Origin: Bolinopsis microptera
Lineage: Eukaryota > Ctenophora > Tentaculata > Lobata > Bolinopsidae
DNA length: 64,000 bases
NCBI RefSeq assembly: GCF_026151205.1
Contig: NC_087080.1
Coordinates: 1,901,096 to 1,965,095, forward strand
Direction: 5' to 3'
The notes below the pieces were generated by a model. The model did no database searches and was not told where the DNA came from. It was given only the letters and a program-made list of their open reading frames with translations. This document shows, in pieces, positions 40,649 to 54,000 of the stretch (its first letter is position 1; each line of letters begins with the position of its first letter). Made by a program: the position numbers and the translations under genes.

Positions 40649-43015
40649 ATGTGGAATGAAGGACAGCAATCAATTGATTCAGTTTCTCTTATTACTAGCT
40701 TGAAAATTGGTATGTAATTTCTTTTTCCTCTCACTTACATTAAATATATATAAACGTTCGAAAGTTTATTTGATTTATGGTTAATATAGTTACAGTAACA
40801 AACAGTAACAAATTTTAATTTTTGTCTTAAGGAAAACAAAATTGTGTTTTCCTTTGTTTTCCTTATTGTTACAGTTATCAAGTTTCTTATTTTGTATTAA
40901 AGTTTTTGCCAGCAACTATGAAACCTTATGTTTTCAATCAGGTGTATCGGGGCAGGACATAACTGGGCTTGTTATTGCAAAACAGGAAGGCCGTCAGGTA
41001 ACTAGCAAAAATGGCGAGGAAAGAGGAGCAATGACTTTCACAATACGAGACAAGTCTGCAATAGTTAATGTGACTTGCTGGGGAACTTTGCAGTTTATTC
41101 AACAGTTGGCTCAAAAGTAAATTTATTGTTATAAAGCTTTACTGTTTTTCTATCCAGCCTTATCTTTACAAAGAAGTTATTTATTTTGAATTAGTGTTTT
41201 GGTATGGGCCATATCTATTATTTAGGAAAAAATGTATAGGTCATTGCATTTTGACTAAGAGATTATTGCACATAACATGCAATGTAACTCACAAGCACTA
41301 ATTTTCATCAATAAATCAGTCTGTGATTCAGATTTTTGATGATTTGAAAAGCATTCAGTGAATCAGTAATCATCCTCAATACAAACGTAAACCAAAACCT
41401 TATAGAATATTTTGGTATCCTGGCTGGGATCATTGATCAACCCTAGCCTCAGGTTTTTCATCAACGATGTAGTGAAACTGGTAAACTGTAATGTTCAAGA
41501 CAAGCCGGAGACAGAACAGGAGAAAATATTCAATCCTGAGACAACTGTTTCCTTCAAAATATCTGTGAGCTACTTGATTTAATCGTGCAACTATATGCTT
41601 ATAATTTTCATTTTTATACTTATACAGAGAATTTTTTTTATTCATCTGACATGGTTCATTAATCGAGGCAGCTGACCATTTACTGATATTGATCATTTCA
41701 GCTTGATCAAAAACATAGTAGACTTGAGCCGTTGACTTACGGCTGTGAAGAATATGACAGCTTGAGACACAAGCCTTACTGTCAAGACATCAACTACACA
41801 TCTCTTGATCAGATATCAAACCCTCAATTTTCCTATGTTGGCAGACATATAAACTGTCTTGTTATTGTCAAGACTTCGCCTAGTAAACGAGCTTTGGTGA
41901 CCAAAGATGGTCGGCCAGCAACTTGCTGTGAATTTGAAGTGATAGACAGTTCTAAAGAAGTGTTGCGCCTCGTCACGTGGCTTGAATCTCTAGCAGACTT
42001 AACTTTCAGTCTTGTTCCTAAACAAACCCTGCTTTTACTGTATGGTGTTAAAGTTAAGATGGATACTTTTACTGAAACTGTTTCGTTGGAAGCCAATAAA
42101 AAAACGATTGTCACCGTAAACCCAGACATTAAGGCTGCCCATACTCTGTATGCTTTTGCACAGAAACTACCTGACGACATCTTAGAGCCATCAATCCGCC
42201 GTCTTACAAACACCAACAACTCCAAGATATCACTGGGAAGTATCACAAAAGAAGTAACAATCGAAGAGATTCTCTCAGACTGCCCAGAAAGTGGAGTATT
42301 ACAAGCTGTACTGACTACATTTGATTGCACCGATATGAAAAGGAGTGTTTCCAAGAGGTGCACTGGCTGTCATAAAAAAGTGCCAGGTCTTTGTGCTAAA
42401 CCTGAATGTTTTGGAAAAGACGTTGTTCCGTTCTATGATTTTACAGTTTCTCTCACAGACCACACTGGTTAGATTATTTATCTTAAAATATTTTTGCCTT
42501 GTTTGAAATTGTTCGTCTTATGACTCCCATTTGGTAAGTTTAGTTTTAACCAACCCAGTTCATTTCAGGAACGACTGATAATGTTAAGTTGACGGGGGAA
42601 TGTGCAGAGAAGCTAATTGGTGTCCCAGTCTCAATATATGAAGGTAATTACTAAATAACATAAAATTGTGTTTATACAATTGATATTTCATTTATCCGAC
42701 TTATAAGCCATGACAAAGTGAGATTAGAAAAACCAAATCGTTTATTTTTCAGATTGGAATGCTGATATGATGCGGAGTTGTATGGATAGGGTTCAATTAG
42801 AGCGTTACAAACTTGTATTTACTACTTTCACTATGCCTTCTGGTGTCTGGCTGCAGATAAAACAGGTATAACTATATCCGGTCAAAGACTTCAGATCTTA
42901 TGGTAAGATTAATTGACCTGATGCATTTTTATGTACTAATATTCTATTCGAATTGACGCAATTATTAATTTTTCAGGTCGATTCGTGGGTTTCGAACATA
43001 GAATCCGGTACTTAA
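40649..43015 (+). CDS. MEIOB: MEIOB-like meiosis-specific OB-fold ssDNA-binding protein
   Basis: Seven phase-consistent exons: 40649-40709, 40942-41116, 41453-41564, 41702-42467, 42569-42643, 42753-42865, 42977-43015. They give about 446 residues, close to the roughly 470 of vertebrate MEIOB. Exon 2 encodes the first OB-fold entry (ITGLVIAKQEG, then MTFTIRDKSAIVNVTCWG), the recognisable RPA1-like block of this family. Exon 4 contains the central OB fold (CLVIVKTSPSKRA, CEFEVIDSSKEVLRLVTW) and a four-cysteine cluster (CTGCHKKVPGLCAKPECFG) followed by FYDFTVSLTDHTG, as expected before the C-terminal OB fold. The start is the first ATG (MWNEGQQSID). MEIOB binds single-stranded DNA with SPATA22 and supports meiotic recombination in germ cells; that role is inferred from orthology. 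An AATAAA lies 320 bases after the stop. Confidence 0.88.
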
Positions 43016-43335
43016 AGTCGAGTGAGATCTAGGTCTGTCAAATTGATTTTCATCCAAAGTGTTAAAGTGTTATTAATTGTTTTCACAAGCTGCATTTTTT
43101 AATCTTTCGAACACAGAACGTTTGGTTATAGCAATTCCAATTTGTGTTTTTTTAAAGCGTTTATTTTTATAATCAAGTAGCACTTAATCATGACATTAAT
43201 TATATTCACCTTTTTTTCACAAAGTTAAAATTTTTTGTTATTAATTGTTTTGATGCTTTGTTATCTATTTCAACTGTTGCTTATAATTTCCTTATCAATG
43301 CATGTATCACTGTTTATTGATTGAGTCGAGTTATC

Positions 43336-43341
43336 AATAAA
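43336..43341 (+). terminator. poly(A) signal downstream of MEIOB-like gene
   Basis: AATAAA in an AT-rich stretch about 320 bp after the stop codon and 270 bp before the Gene D start. Confidence 0.45.
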
Positions 43342-43611
43342 AATAGCGTAAGATATCGAATACCAATGATATTATGCTCGATCATCAGTTTCATGAATTT
43401 GAATATATCACTGCTTGATATACTGTGTTAATAAACTATATATTTTAAATATGAACTACATATATGATACCATTGAAGTTACAATTCAATTGAAATTTTA
43501 ATTCAGCGATGATATTCTACTATTTTACGTGGAAAAGTGACATTTCTTTTCCTCATTAGGAAAAGTATAGTTCAGATTATTTGATGGAATGAAGAAGTAG
43601 AAAAGAACTGG

Positions 43612-45073
43612 ATGACCAAATTTCAGACCCCACTTTCAAATTCAATCCACTTCTCACTCATTATCTTATCAATCTCGAGTTTCATTCATATTTCTTCAGG
43701 TATAAAAGTATATTATATGCATTAATGAATAAAATACTTCCAGCTTTCAATCTATCATTCAAATCTACCATCAAGTAGATTCGTTTTTGGTTACCAGACT
43801 AGGAAATATTTCTTGAAGATTAAACAAAAAAGGTTGCAGGTTTAAAAGAAGCACGTGATTCACTCAAACCCACAGTTTCAAGCACAGCATTATTAGATGA
43901 CGAAGAAGTAGTCCCAAATAACTTAGTGGTCCGAGATCTCTCAGATTCATCTCAGTACTCCAACTTGTGTGACCCAGTGGAGTGGAGTGAGTGGAGCGAG
44001 TGTGATGGGTCTTGTGGAGAAGATGGTCTCTCCAGCAGGCACCGGACTAGAATTGATTGTCGTGAGGATGAACAGGGAAGAATTTGCTCTAAGATTTGTA
44101 GCAGTATCGATAAGAATTCAAAGGATTTATTAGTTGATGAGTTCGAAAATGAAACAAATACATCTGATGATGCAGAAGTCGAAGCTGCCAGAAGCGATTT
44201 CATTGAGAGCGAAACAAGTGGACATGAAGACGGAGTATATGTTCCTGGGCAGCCTGACAGGAACTATTTTGAGGAAGATATACAGTACGAGCTTGACGAG
44301 CTACAGGATATGGGATACGATTTTGAGAATTCATTTATAGGTCGTGCTGATGAAAGTGTCGGCACATCTGTTAGCAGTGGTAAAGATGCGTATGGCAGTG
44401 ATGTAAATGATGGTTCCTCTGCAGATTATCTCAGCTCAGAATTTATTGATGATGGTATCGGTGCTCAATGGGAACACTATAATGAATATAATCATGACCC
44501 AGATGGTTCTATTGATAATGGTTTCATGCCCCACGACCAGGCTCTGGATAGTAACATGGTGACTGAGCATTATGTGAGTTTAGCGAGTAACAGTGTTGAA
44601 TTAAGTGATGAACAAATTGATGTTGCTTATTATAATGAAAATAGTAGCAATGATTTCGGCGATAAAGAAGTTGACAATGGTTTAGATTATGAGCGAATGT
44701 TTGAAAATAGCTTGCAGAAAAGTGCACCAAAGACCAAAGATTACTATACGGTCGAAGAGATCTTTAAACTGAACACTGAGGCACCACCACTAAATCCAGA
44801 GGAAATGATAAATATGCTCGGCACTAGCAATGACTTGCGACAAGAGCCCGATCAAAATGATGATTATAAAGAAGAAAAATTGACTGAAGACGAAGAAAGT
44901 GTTCTCATGGCCATGCTAGAGGACAAATTGCAATTTAGGGAGAATCTGGATGATATGGAGATACTAAAGTTATCAAATGAATTGTATTTAGAAAATCTGG
45001 ATATTCTGGAAGATGAAAAGTTAGAGAACCTACAAAGCAGAAATGCTGAACCCATTCATAAACTGGAAACAAG
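43612..45073 (+). CDS. Gene D exons 1-2: signal peptide, TSP1 repeat, long acidic linker
   Basis: Exon 1 begins at ATG 43612 and encodes a hydrophobic leader (FSLIILSISSFIHISS). Exon 2 starts with a Ser/Asp-rich segment, then a TSP1 start (CDPVEWSEWSECDGSCGEDG with HRTR following) and CSKICSS. About 310 residues of very acidic, Asp/Glu/Ser/Asn-rich sequence without cysteine follow, with no recognisable domain. Such polyacidic secreted linkers can bind calcium or basic matrix partners, but this is inference. The exon ends at 45073 with donor gtaatt after ACA-AG. Confidence 0.78.
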
Positions 45074-48000
45074 GTAATTGAAAATTTCAACTGTTAGCTA
45101 ATGAAATAAGATAAAACACACATCTTTGAAATATGATTGATCTCTGTCAATCCCAGTGAAACAAAAATCTTATAAAATGATATAATATAATAATTTACAA
45201 AGATGTTTAAAAATTCAAAATTTAGTTGATGAGTCAACATGTACTGGCAATTGGCATGTCCATGATTTCAATCGCTCATTTTACAGGAAAACATTTGCTC
45301 GAAACCATTACAATGTCCGGATTTAGAGAATATTTGAGCTGGATCATCTTAGCTGGGTTATTTTAGTAACTTCCAGCGAGGAATTCTTGTAGTTGGCTGC
45401 ATCTGAAATGAAAACCGTTTTAGAACCATTAACTACGAAACTTACAAGTCCCGATAGCGCTATATTCATATTGTCAGCAGTCGTTTTATCACATTATCAT
45501 GGCATTAGTACAGGTTTAAACTATTAGTTTCATCAAACAAATGAAAGTCATGTTAGTATTTACTGCGGTTTGTTACTGCTTGCGGCGAAGGTATATAAAC
45601 TATGACGAACCTGATATGATAGAAACTCAATTTATGATAAAATGCCCAGACATGGTTTTTTAAAACCGCAGGACATTTATCTTACTAGGAATAAGATCCC
45701 TGATCAATCCGTACCGTACTGCGTAATACTTTTCCCCAACTCCATATAAAGAACTTGTAGAACTATAAATAGTACTACTCACCTCGACGGAGGCGAGGAG
45801 ACGCTTACCAAGTCTCTGTAAGTTTAAAAAAGAAATATTTGATATCTGAGTTAAAAGTAGTTTGTGTTATTTTCAAAATGTATAAGAAATCGGATTTTTG
45901 TTTACTGTATAATGTAGAATAGATAATATACAAGATAAAATATAACATATATTATATAATATTGAAATGGCTGAGTCATGAGTGTGACTTGCTTGAAATG
46001 TGGATGAAAGGTTGTTGTATCATTAACGTAATGTCAATCGTTAGTCGTTACTTGTAAAATCTTCCTAAAACACAATGTTATTGAAATATTGTCATCTAAA
46101 ATAGCAATTACTCAATTAACACGCTCTAATATCTACCTGGAACACAAGGTGGATTTCCTTGTTGTTGAGGAAGGATTATATCTCCGAACTGACACAGAGC
46201 TGAGTGGCTCCCAGAAAGTGTATAACCTGTCCTACACGCTAGTGAAATGTTTGCTCCGTGCTCCACTGGAAGTAGGTCCTCACTCAGTTCAAACTGGTTC
46301 TCATCACCGGGCCAAGTGGTGCAGGAAGCTGAAGTGACAGTATTAGATGGATGACTGTTCAATCTGGCGGAATGTTGTTTGTCCAAAAAAGAAGATGATA
46401 CTGCCTATGATATAATTTATCCCAATTATTTTTCTTATTGTTCAGCCATAAGCTTAAAAACAGGCCTGCTGGCCCTCCCGTTCAGCGGGCAGGGGGAGCT
46501 GGAGCTAAGAACAAAGCCACTAAGCCAGATCTTTGAAGATTCATTTTTAGGCTGAGAGTAATTTTTTTAAAGTGGTCCATTCGCTGAACAATGAACATCA
46601 AGATTATGAATGTTTTCTTGTGTTAATTTGTTCCACAAAATCTTATGAAAAACCCGTCTATGTAGATCTATTATATAATATGATCATCTAAAATCTCAGT
46701 AATATCTACCTGGAACACAAGGTGGATTGCCTTGTTGTTGAGGAAGGATTATATCTCCGAACTGACACAGAGCTGAGTGGCTCCCAGAAAGTGTATAACC
46801 TGTCCTACACGCTAGTGAAATGTTTGCTCCGTGCTCCACTGGAAGTAGGTCCTCACTCAGTTCAAACTGGTTCTCATCACCGGGCCAAGTGGTGCAGGAA
46901 GCTGAAGTGACAGTATTAGATGGATGACTGTTCAATCTCGTGGAATGTTGTTTGTCCAAAAAAGAAGATGATATTGCCTATAATATAATTATTATCTCAT
47001 ATTGTTCAGCCATAAGCTTAAAAACAGGCCTCCCGTTCAGTAGGCAGGGGGAGCTGGAGCTTTAAAGAACAAAGCCAGATCTTTGAAGATCCATTTTTAG
47101 GCTGAGAGTAATGTCTTTTAATTTTTTAAGTGGTCCATTCGCTAAACAATGAACATCATGATTATGAATGCTTTCTTGTGTTAATTTGTTCCACAAAATC
47201 TTATGAAAAACCCGTCTATGTATCTTTTATATAGTATGATCATCTAAAATCTCAGTAATATCAACCTGGAACACAAGGTGGATTGCCTTGTTGTTGAGGA
47301 AGGATTATATCTCCGAACTGACACAGAGCTGAGTGGCTCCCAGAAAGTGTATAACCTGTCCGACACGCTAGTGAAATGTTTGCTCCGTGCTCCACTGGAA
47401 GTAGGTCCTCACTCAGTTCAAACTGGTTCTCATCACCGGGCCAAGTGGTGCAGGAAACTGAAGTAACAGTATTAGATGGATGACTGTTCAATCTGGCGGA
47501 ATGTTGTTTGTCCAAAAAATAAGATTTATTAATTATATTTTTATTAATTATACTGCCTACTGGTATTTACAAATTTACAAAATTACTGTTTAATAATGTA
47601 CAATGTACAATGTACATGTATCGAACAGTTGAGCTATTAAACGTACTTTCTGGAGGTTCCCCGATAGTATAAGAGTCTGATGCTGTATCTCTGGTACTGA
47701 AGACGATTGTCGTGTCCTGGACTCCATATATGTCTGCGCACACACTTTCCTCTGCTGTTGCAAACATGTACTCCAACACTTTAATGCCATTGCAGTGGAC
47801 AGTCAGTCTATCGAGCTCCTTGTTGATCTTCCAATATTTGTTGTCATTGGAAGGTAGGTTGATGAATTGACGTTGAGTGACTGAAGGGTACCTCTGAGAG
47901 TTATCACAGTTTGTTAGGAAGTAGTTAGTTACACTGCCGTAGTTATTGCCGAAGTTAATCTCGAACCAGCGCCCATATCGACCAGATCCTCCGAAGTCTA

Positions 48001-51000
48001 TCCACACTCCCTCCTTGCTGTCTTCTTTCGAGTTGGTTCTGATGTAGAGGGGTTCACCCGGCATATTGATGCTCACTGGGTTATCGTATCCTCTGATCAC
48101 AGGCATCCACTTTGCTGATAAGAAAATTTACATTTTATGGACCGTGACGTGAATTATTTAAACTGGTTTACTCTGGAATCTGGGGGGGGGGGGGGGGGGG
48201 CAAATTGATACTATGTTCAATGTTCATGTTAGTTCTTCGTAATTTATTTCGATTTGCTAATTTGGTCTGCTTCATTCATACTTTCTGTAAACTGAAATAT
48301 ACTCTTACCTTCTGTTATATCAGGAGCTAACGTGAACGCTAACATGAGAACTTCCATTCCAAAACTATGTAACTAATGAAAAATAATATTTAATCATTAA
48401 AGTCTGACACACAATTGAGTAGAAGTTCTAGCTTTCCTACAATTTATAAACAAATTTGGAAGTGTAGATTGCAGAACTCAAACAATGTGCTACTTTGAGT
48501 CAACTAGCGGTAAAAAGCACTGATAAGAGCATAGATGATAAATCGTTACTGAGCCCCAGTTGTAAAAAAAACGTTATAATTACAAACGAAGAACAGTAAA
48601 CTGGAAGAGCGAGAACTGACAAGTGAATGATTCACGAGAAAAATTACTAAATATTTAAACGATGCAGATGGTTTAACGACCGAACGCCTAGATTAATTTT
48701 CAAGTATTCAAAAGCAAAACAACTGCTTTCGATTTTGTTATCCTACATAATTTTACAGTGGTACTTGAACTTACCATATTACCTAGCACATTTAAACAAA
48801 TATTACTAATATTATGCAATTCATAACGAATCCATGTTAGTTTTCCGAATTATAGGACATCTTTTACGGAAGTCAATCATCTGCCCTTCTTACAAATTTG
48901 AGTCTGTGTTAACGCTTAAATTATCAGTAAATTGGGAGATAATTAGGAGATAAGACCTTATATTCTTATTATCACAATTAAGAGACATTATGATCAAAAC
49001 TGTTCTACCATAGCCACGGCTTGGAACGGAATATTAAATACCATATATTATAATAATATGATATAAATACCATTATATCTGATTGCGAAATTTCAACAAA
49101 ATAATGTAAAAAACTATTGCACTGTAATAGTTTTATTGCACCGTTAAGAAGAAGAAAAAACGGTTGCAAAATTACTGAAAAGCCATTCTCGAATAATACC
49201 AACCTATCTCTATTCTCTAACTCTCCTACTCAAGTTTGAATTAGTGAAGCTATGTAAATCATCAGTTTTTCTAAATTTTCAACGTACCCTCTATAATTTT
49301 ATCGTGAGTAATTTTCCATTGTTGTAAGATTATACTTCAACATACTGCGTTATAATGACAAGGTGTAGATATCCTTATTTTAAGATCTTATTACATATTT
49401 ATTGTGGTCGTCTCACGAGACTAACCTCACATGTGCTCTTTTATTATCTGTAATTCAGCTATCTATGTGGAAATATGGATATAGTCTTTCTTAGGGGTCG
49501 TTCACATATTACGTAATCAACATTTTAGCAATTTTTACCCCCTCCCCCCTCCGTAATCAACCGTAATCAATACCCAACCCCCCTCCTGACAGCAATATTA
49601 CGTAATCTTGGCCTGACCCCCCCCCCCCCCCCCCCTCCATTTTGACTTTTTTTCCCTGTAAACGCTTTTCTTCACGTTTGACGCTACCCTGATCATAATA
49701 AGCTGAAATCATTGTTATAAAGTTATAATTATATTCGGCCAATCACCTTCTAAACTACTTACTATAATAGTCGGATATCCGATCCATTTCTAAATTTTGT
49801 CACTATCAGAGTAAAATTGAGTGGAACTTGAATTAAAATATTGTCAAATTGTTATTATTCTAGAGCCCTAGATAATAGGGTAGATAATAGGCTAGATAAT
49901 AGGCTAGATAATAGGCTAGATAAGAGGGTAAAAAACGAAATGTTGATTGTGTAATCAACAACCAGACCCCCCCCCCCCCCCACCGTAATCAACCGTAAGC
50001 ATTTGGAAACCCCCTCGCCCTCCCTCCTCGGCTGATTACGTAATGATAATATGTGAACGAGCCCTTATTTTAATCCCTTGATCCATAAAATATTGACGTA
50101 TTTTGTAATTTTGTTTCGACCGCGAATATTTCAAACAAAGTTGATTTTGACAAAAACATGGTCCGCTCTTTCAATATTCACAAAATTTCCGCATAAAAGA
50201 AGATGAAGACCAACTGTAAAAGTGGCCCAATATAATAAAAGTAAAATAATAGCTGAACTACCGAATATCAATATTTAATATCAACGGACCCAGAAATATT
50301 GTACTTTCTAGAAACGGCCGCCCCACTCCGCAGAATCATGGATAATTCTGAAATACTCCCTACTGATAAGTTAATTAAAATGTCTGGTATATATTGATTA
50401 GTTTCCCTCACGTGCAGTTGTAGTGCACACTTAGTGTACCTACTACCTAGCTGCTCGACTTAGTGGTAGGTTTTACAAAATGAAAGACGTTAAATATAGG
50501 GTTTTGCGGAAGAGAATGAAATATAGAAACTTATTAGAAATGGTATTAATTCACAGAACTGATCTCCAAAAACTATATCGTGACTCGTGAATCTAAAACT
50601 TGCGAGGAATGGTCATGTGACATGAAAGTGAAATGTGTTTTAATAAAGTGAGCAGACTAATGGTGACAAACTCTTTCAACAAGGTGAACTAAAGCGGAAG
50701 ATTATAAATGGAATGATGTGTCACGTGATAAATGAAATAGGCCTGATAGGATGGCTAATTAATTGAGTGAAGCTTATTGGTTGAAGTGAAATGCGTTTAC
50801 AGAACTTAATGAAAGGATGAAACTAATTGCTGGGAAATGAGAACTTATATATGATTTGAGGTGCTGAAACTGTGGAATCTAAACGGTATAATTTGAGGTG
50901 AAGGTGACTCATGATAATTTATAATTAACAAATTATAAAGTGTATAAATACTACTGAGCAATTACTTCATTAGGATTAAAACGTGATTACATTTAAAGAT

Positions 51001-54000
51001 TAAAGTTATTCTAAATTTCAATCGAATCCTATTTGTAAATAATAATAGGCACCTAAACAAAAATATACCTATCGAACACAGTGACCCTAGAAAGGTGTTA
51101 TTATGGGATCACTGGTGACAGGGCATAGTGGGCAGGTGACAGGGCATAGTGGGCAGGTGACAGGACATAGTGGGCAGGTGACAGGGCATAGTGGGCAGGT
51201 GGCAGGGCATAGTGGGCAGGTGGCAGGGCATAGTGGACAGGTGACAGGGCATAGTGGGTAGGTGACACTGTGACAGGGCATAGTGGGCAGGTGACAGGGC
51301 ATAGTGGGCAGGTGACAGGGCAAGATAGTGGGCAGGTGACAGGGCATAGTGGGCAGGTGACAGGGCATAGTGGGTAGGCGACAGGGCATAGTGGGCAGGT
51401 GACAGGGCATAGTGGGCAGGTGACAGGGCATAGTGGGCAGGTGACAGGGCATAGTGGGCAGGTGACAGGGCATAGTGGGCAGGTGACAGGGCATAGTGGG
51501 CAGGTGGCAGGGCATAGTGGGCAGGTGGCAGGGCATAGTGGACAGGTGACAGGGCATAGTGGGTAGGTGACACTGTGACAGGGCATAGTGGGCAGGTGAC
51601 AGGGCATAGTGGGCAGGTGACAGGGCAAGATAGTGGGCAGGTGACAGGGCATAGTGGGCAGGTGACAGGGCATAGTGGGTAGGCGACAGGGCATAGTGGG
51701 CAGGTGACAGGGCATAGTGGGCAGGTGACAGGGCATAGTGGGCAGGTGACAGGGCATAGTGGGCAGGTGACAGGGCATAGTGGGCAGGTGACAGGGCATA
51801 GTGGGCAGATGACAGCGACAGGGCATAGTGGGCAGGTGGCAGGGCATAGTGGGTAGGTGACAGGGCATAGTGGGCAGGTGACAGGGCAAGATAGTGGGCA
51901 GGTGACAGGGCATAGTGGGCAGGTGACAGGGCATAGTGGGTAGGCGACAGGGCATAGTGGGCAGGTGGCAGGGCATAGTGGGCAGGTGACAGGGCATAGT
52001 GGGCAGGTGACAGGGCATAGTGGGCAGGTGACAGGGCATAGTGGGCAGGTGTAATATTCATCCAATTTTTCAAAACGCAGGTATTCGGATAACGATGAAA
52101 TTTGTATCAATCTGTGGAAAACCGGCGAAACCACACCTGGCACCTGGACAGAATGTTGTGACGACATGAACTACCGCTTCATGTTCGAGTCAATTAAATC
52201 TCCCCCTCCTGGGCTAACGTGTCCCCCCAAGATAAGGAGGTTGAAGTGTTGGAATTGGGAGAGAAAGGATTGTGGTTACTGTGCGTACGAGGAGTGGGGC
52301 AAGTGGGGAGGGTGTTCTTCTGAGTGTGCTGGTGGGAAGATGTCCAGATATCGTGTTGTCTTACAAGGTTTGGGTTTTATTATTAACTGATCGACTTGCA
52401 TTTCACAGCAAAAAAATGTATAAACCTCAGCATTAGTTCCTCCTATTTTTAAAATTCCCGCTCTCTTTTAATTCCTCCTCTCAAACAGGAGGTGGTCACT
52501 GTGACGAAGTTGCAGAAACCAGCACGTGCAACTCACACCCGTGTGAGTGTGATGTCTCAACGTGGTCCAAGTGGAGTAAAGAGTGTTCATCTGACTGTCA
52601 GAATGCTCGCTCTACTGATATCCGATCCCGCCAAAGGTTAGGAATCAGTCGCCATTTATCTAGAGTTCCTGTTTGAAATAATTGTATTTCCTGTTTATTA
52701 AAACATTTTATCCACAAAAATTGGGTAAAATAATATGATGATATAATTTAATTTTGAATTCAACAAACAGCTTTGCTCAATTTTTTGGGTCGGGTTCTGT
52801 CAATCCACGGAGCTGGATAATCGTACATTTGAAAACAATTCCAGGATTGTAGTAAAGAACCCAGGGAATGTAACATGTCCGGTATTGTTTGAAGAGGAAC
52901 TGTGCGATCTAAAGAGGGATTGTAGCTGTGTGTATGAGGAGTGGGGAACGTGGGGAGAATGTTCTGCGGAGTGTACCGGTGGGAACATGACCAGATATCG
53001 TGTTGTCTTACAAGGTAGAAAACTCATCTTGTTACTATATTCAAATATTAATTGGTTTTGAAATTAATCCCCCTTTTTTAATCCCCCTCTTTTTTATTTC
53101 AGCTCCTCTTTTTTATTTCCCCCTCTTTTTTAATTCCCCCTCTTTTTTAATTCCCCCTCTTTTTTATTCCCCCCTCTTTAATCTTTTTTATTTCAGCTCC
53201 TCTTTTTTAATTCCCCCTCTTTTTTATTCCTTCTCTCAAACAGGAGGTGGTCACTGTGACGAAGTTGCAGAAACCAGCACGTGCAACTCACACCCGTGTG
53301 AGTGTGATGTCTCAACATGGTCCAAGTGGAGTAAAGAGTGTTCATCTGACTGTCAGAATGCTCGCTCTACTGATATCCGATCCCGCCAAAGGTTAGGAAT
53401 CAGTCGCCATTTATCTAGAGTTCCCAATTGAAATAATTGTATTTCCCGCTCATTAAAACATTTTATCCTCAATAACTGGGTAAAATGATATGATGGTATA
53501 TATTTAATATTAAATTCTTAAATTCAACAAACAGCTTTGCTTTATTTTTTGGGTTCGATGCTGTCAATCCACGGAGCTGGATAATCGTACATTTGAGAAC
53601 AATTCCAGGATTGTAGTAAAGAACCCGGGGAATGTAACATGTCCGGTATTGTTTGAAGAGGAACTGTGCGATCTAAAGAGGGATTGTAACTGTGCGTATG
53701 AGGAGTGGGGAAAGTGGGGAGAATGTTCTGCGGAGTGTGCTGGTGGGAACATGACCAGATATCGTGTTGTCTTAAAAGGTAGAAAACTCATCTTGTTACT
53801 ACATTCAAATAATGAGTTAATTTGAAAATGAATCCTCCTCTTTTTAAATCCCCCTCTTTTTTGATTCCTCCTCTCAAACAGGAGGTGGTCACTGTGGCGA
53901 AGTTGCAGAAACCAGCACGTGCAACTCACACCCGTGTGAGTGTGATGTCTCAACGTGGTCCAAGTGGAGTAAAGAGTGTTCATCTGACTGTCAGAATGCT

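Noticed and set aside
45287-45326. Short terminal exon ending Gene D after the acidic linker
   Set aside because: It fits acceptor and phase, but the 52081 exon fits equally and otherwise lacks a leader. Kept as a possible alternative isoform, not as the main model.
51087-52167. Three overlapping minus-strand ORFs of 312-352 codons rich in HYALSPA, PCHLPTM or PVTCPLC repeats
   Set aside because: They are translations of the 21-bp minisatellite in three frames. The unit length is a multiple of three and lacks stops, so openness carries no information.
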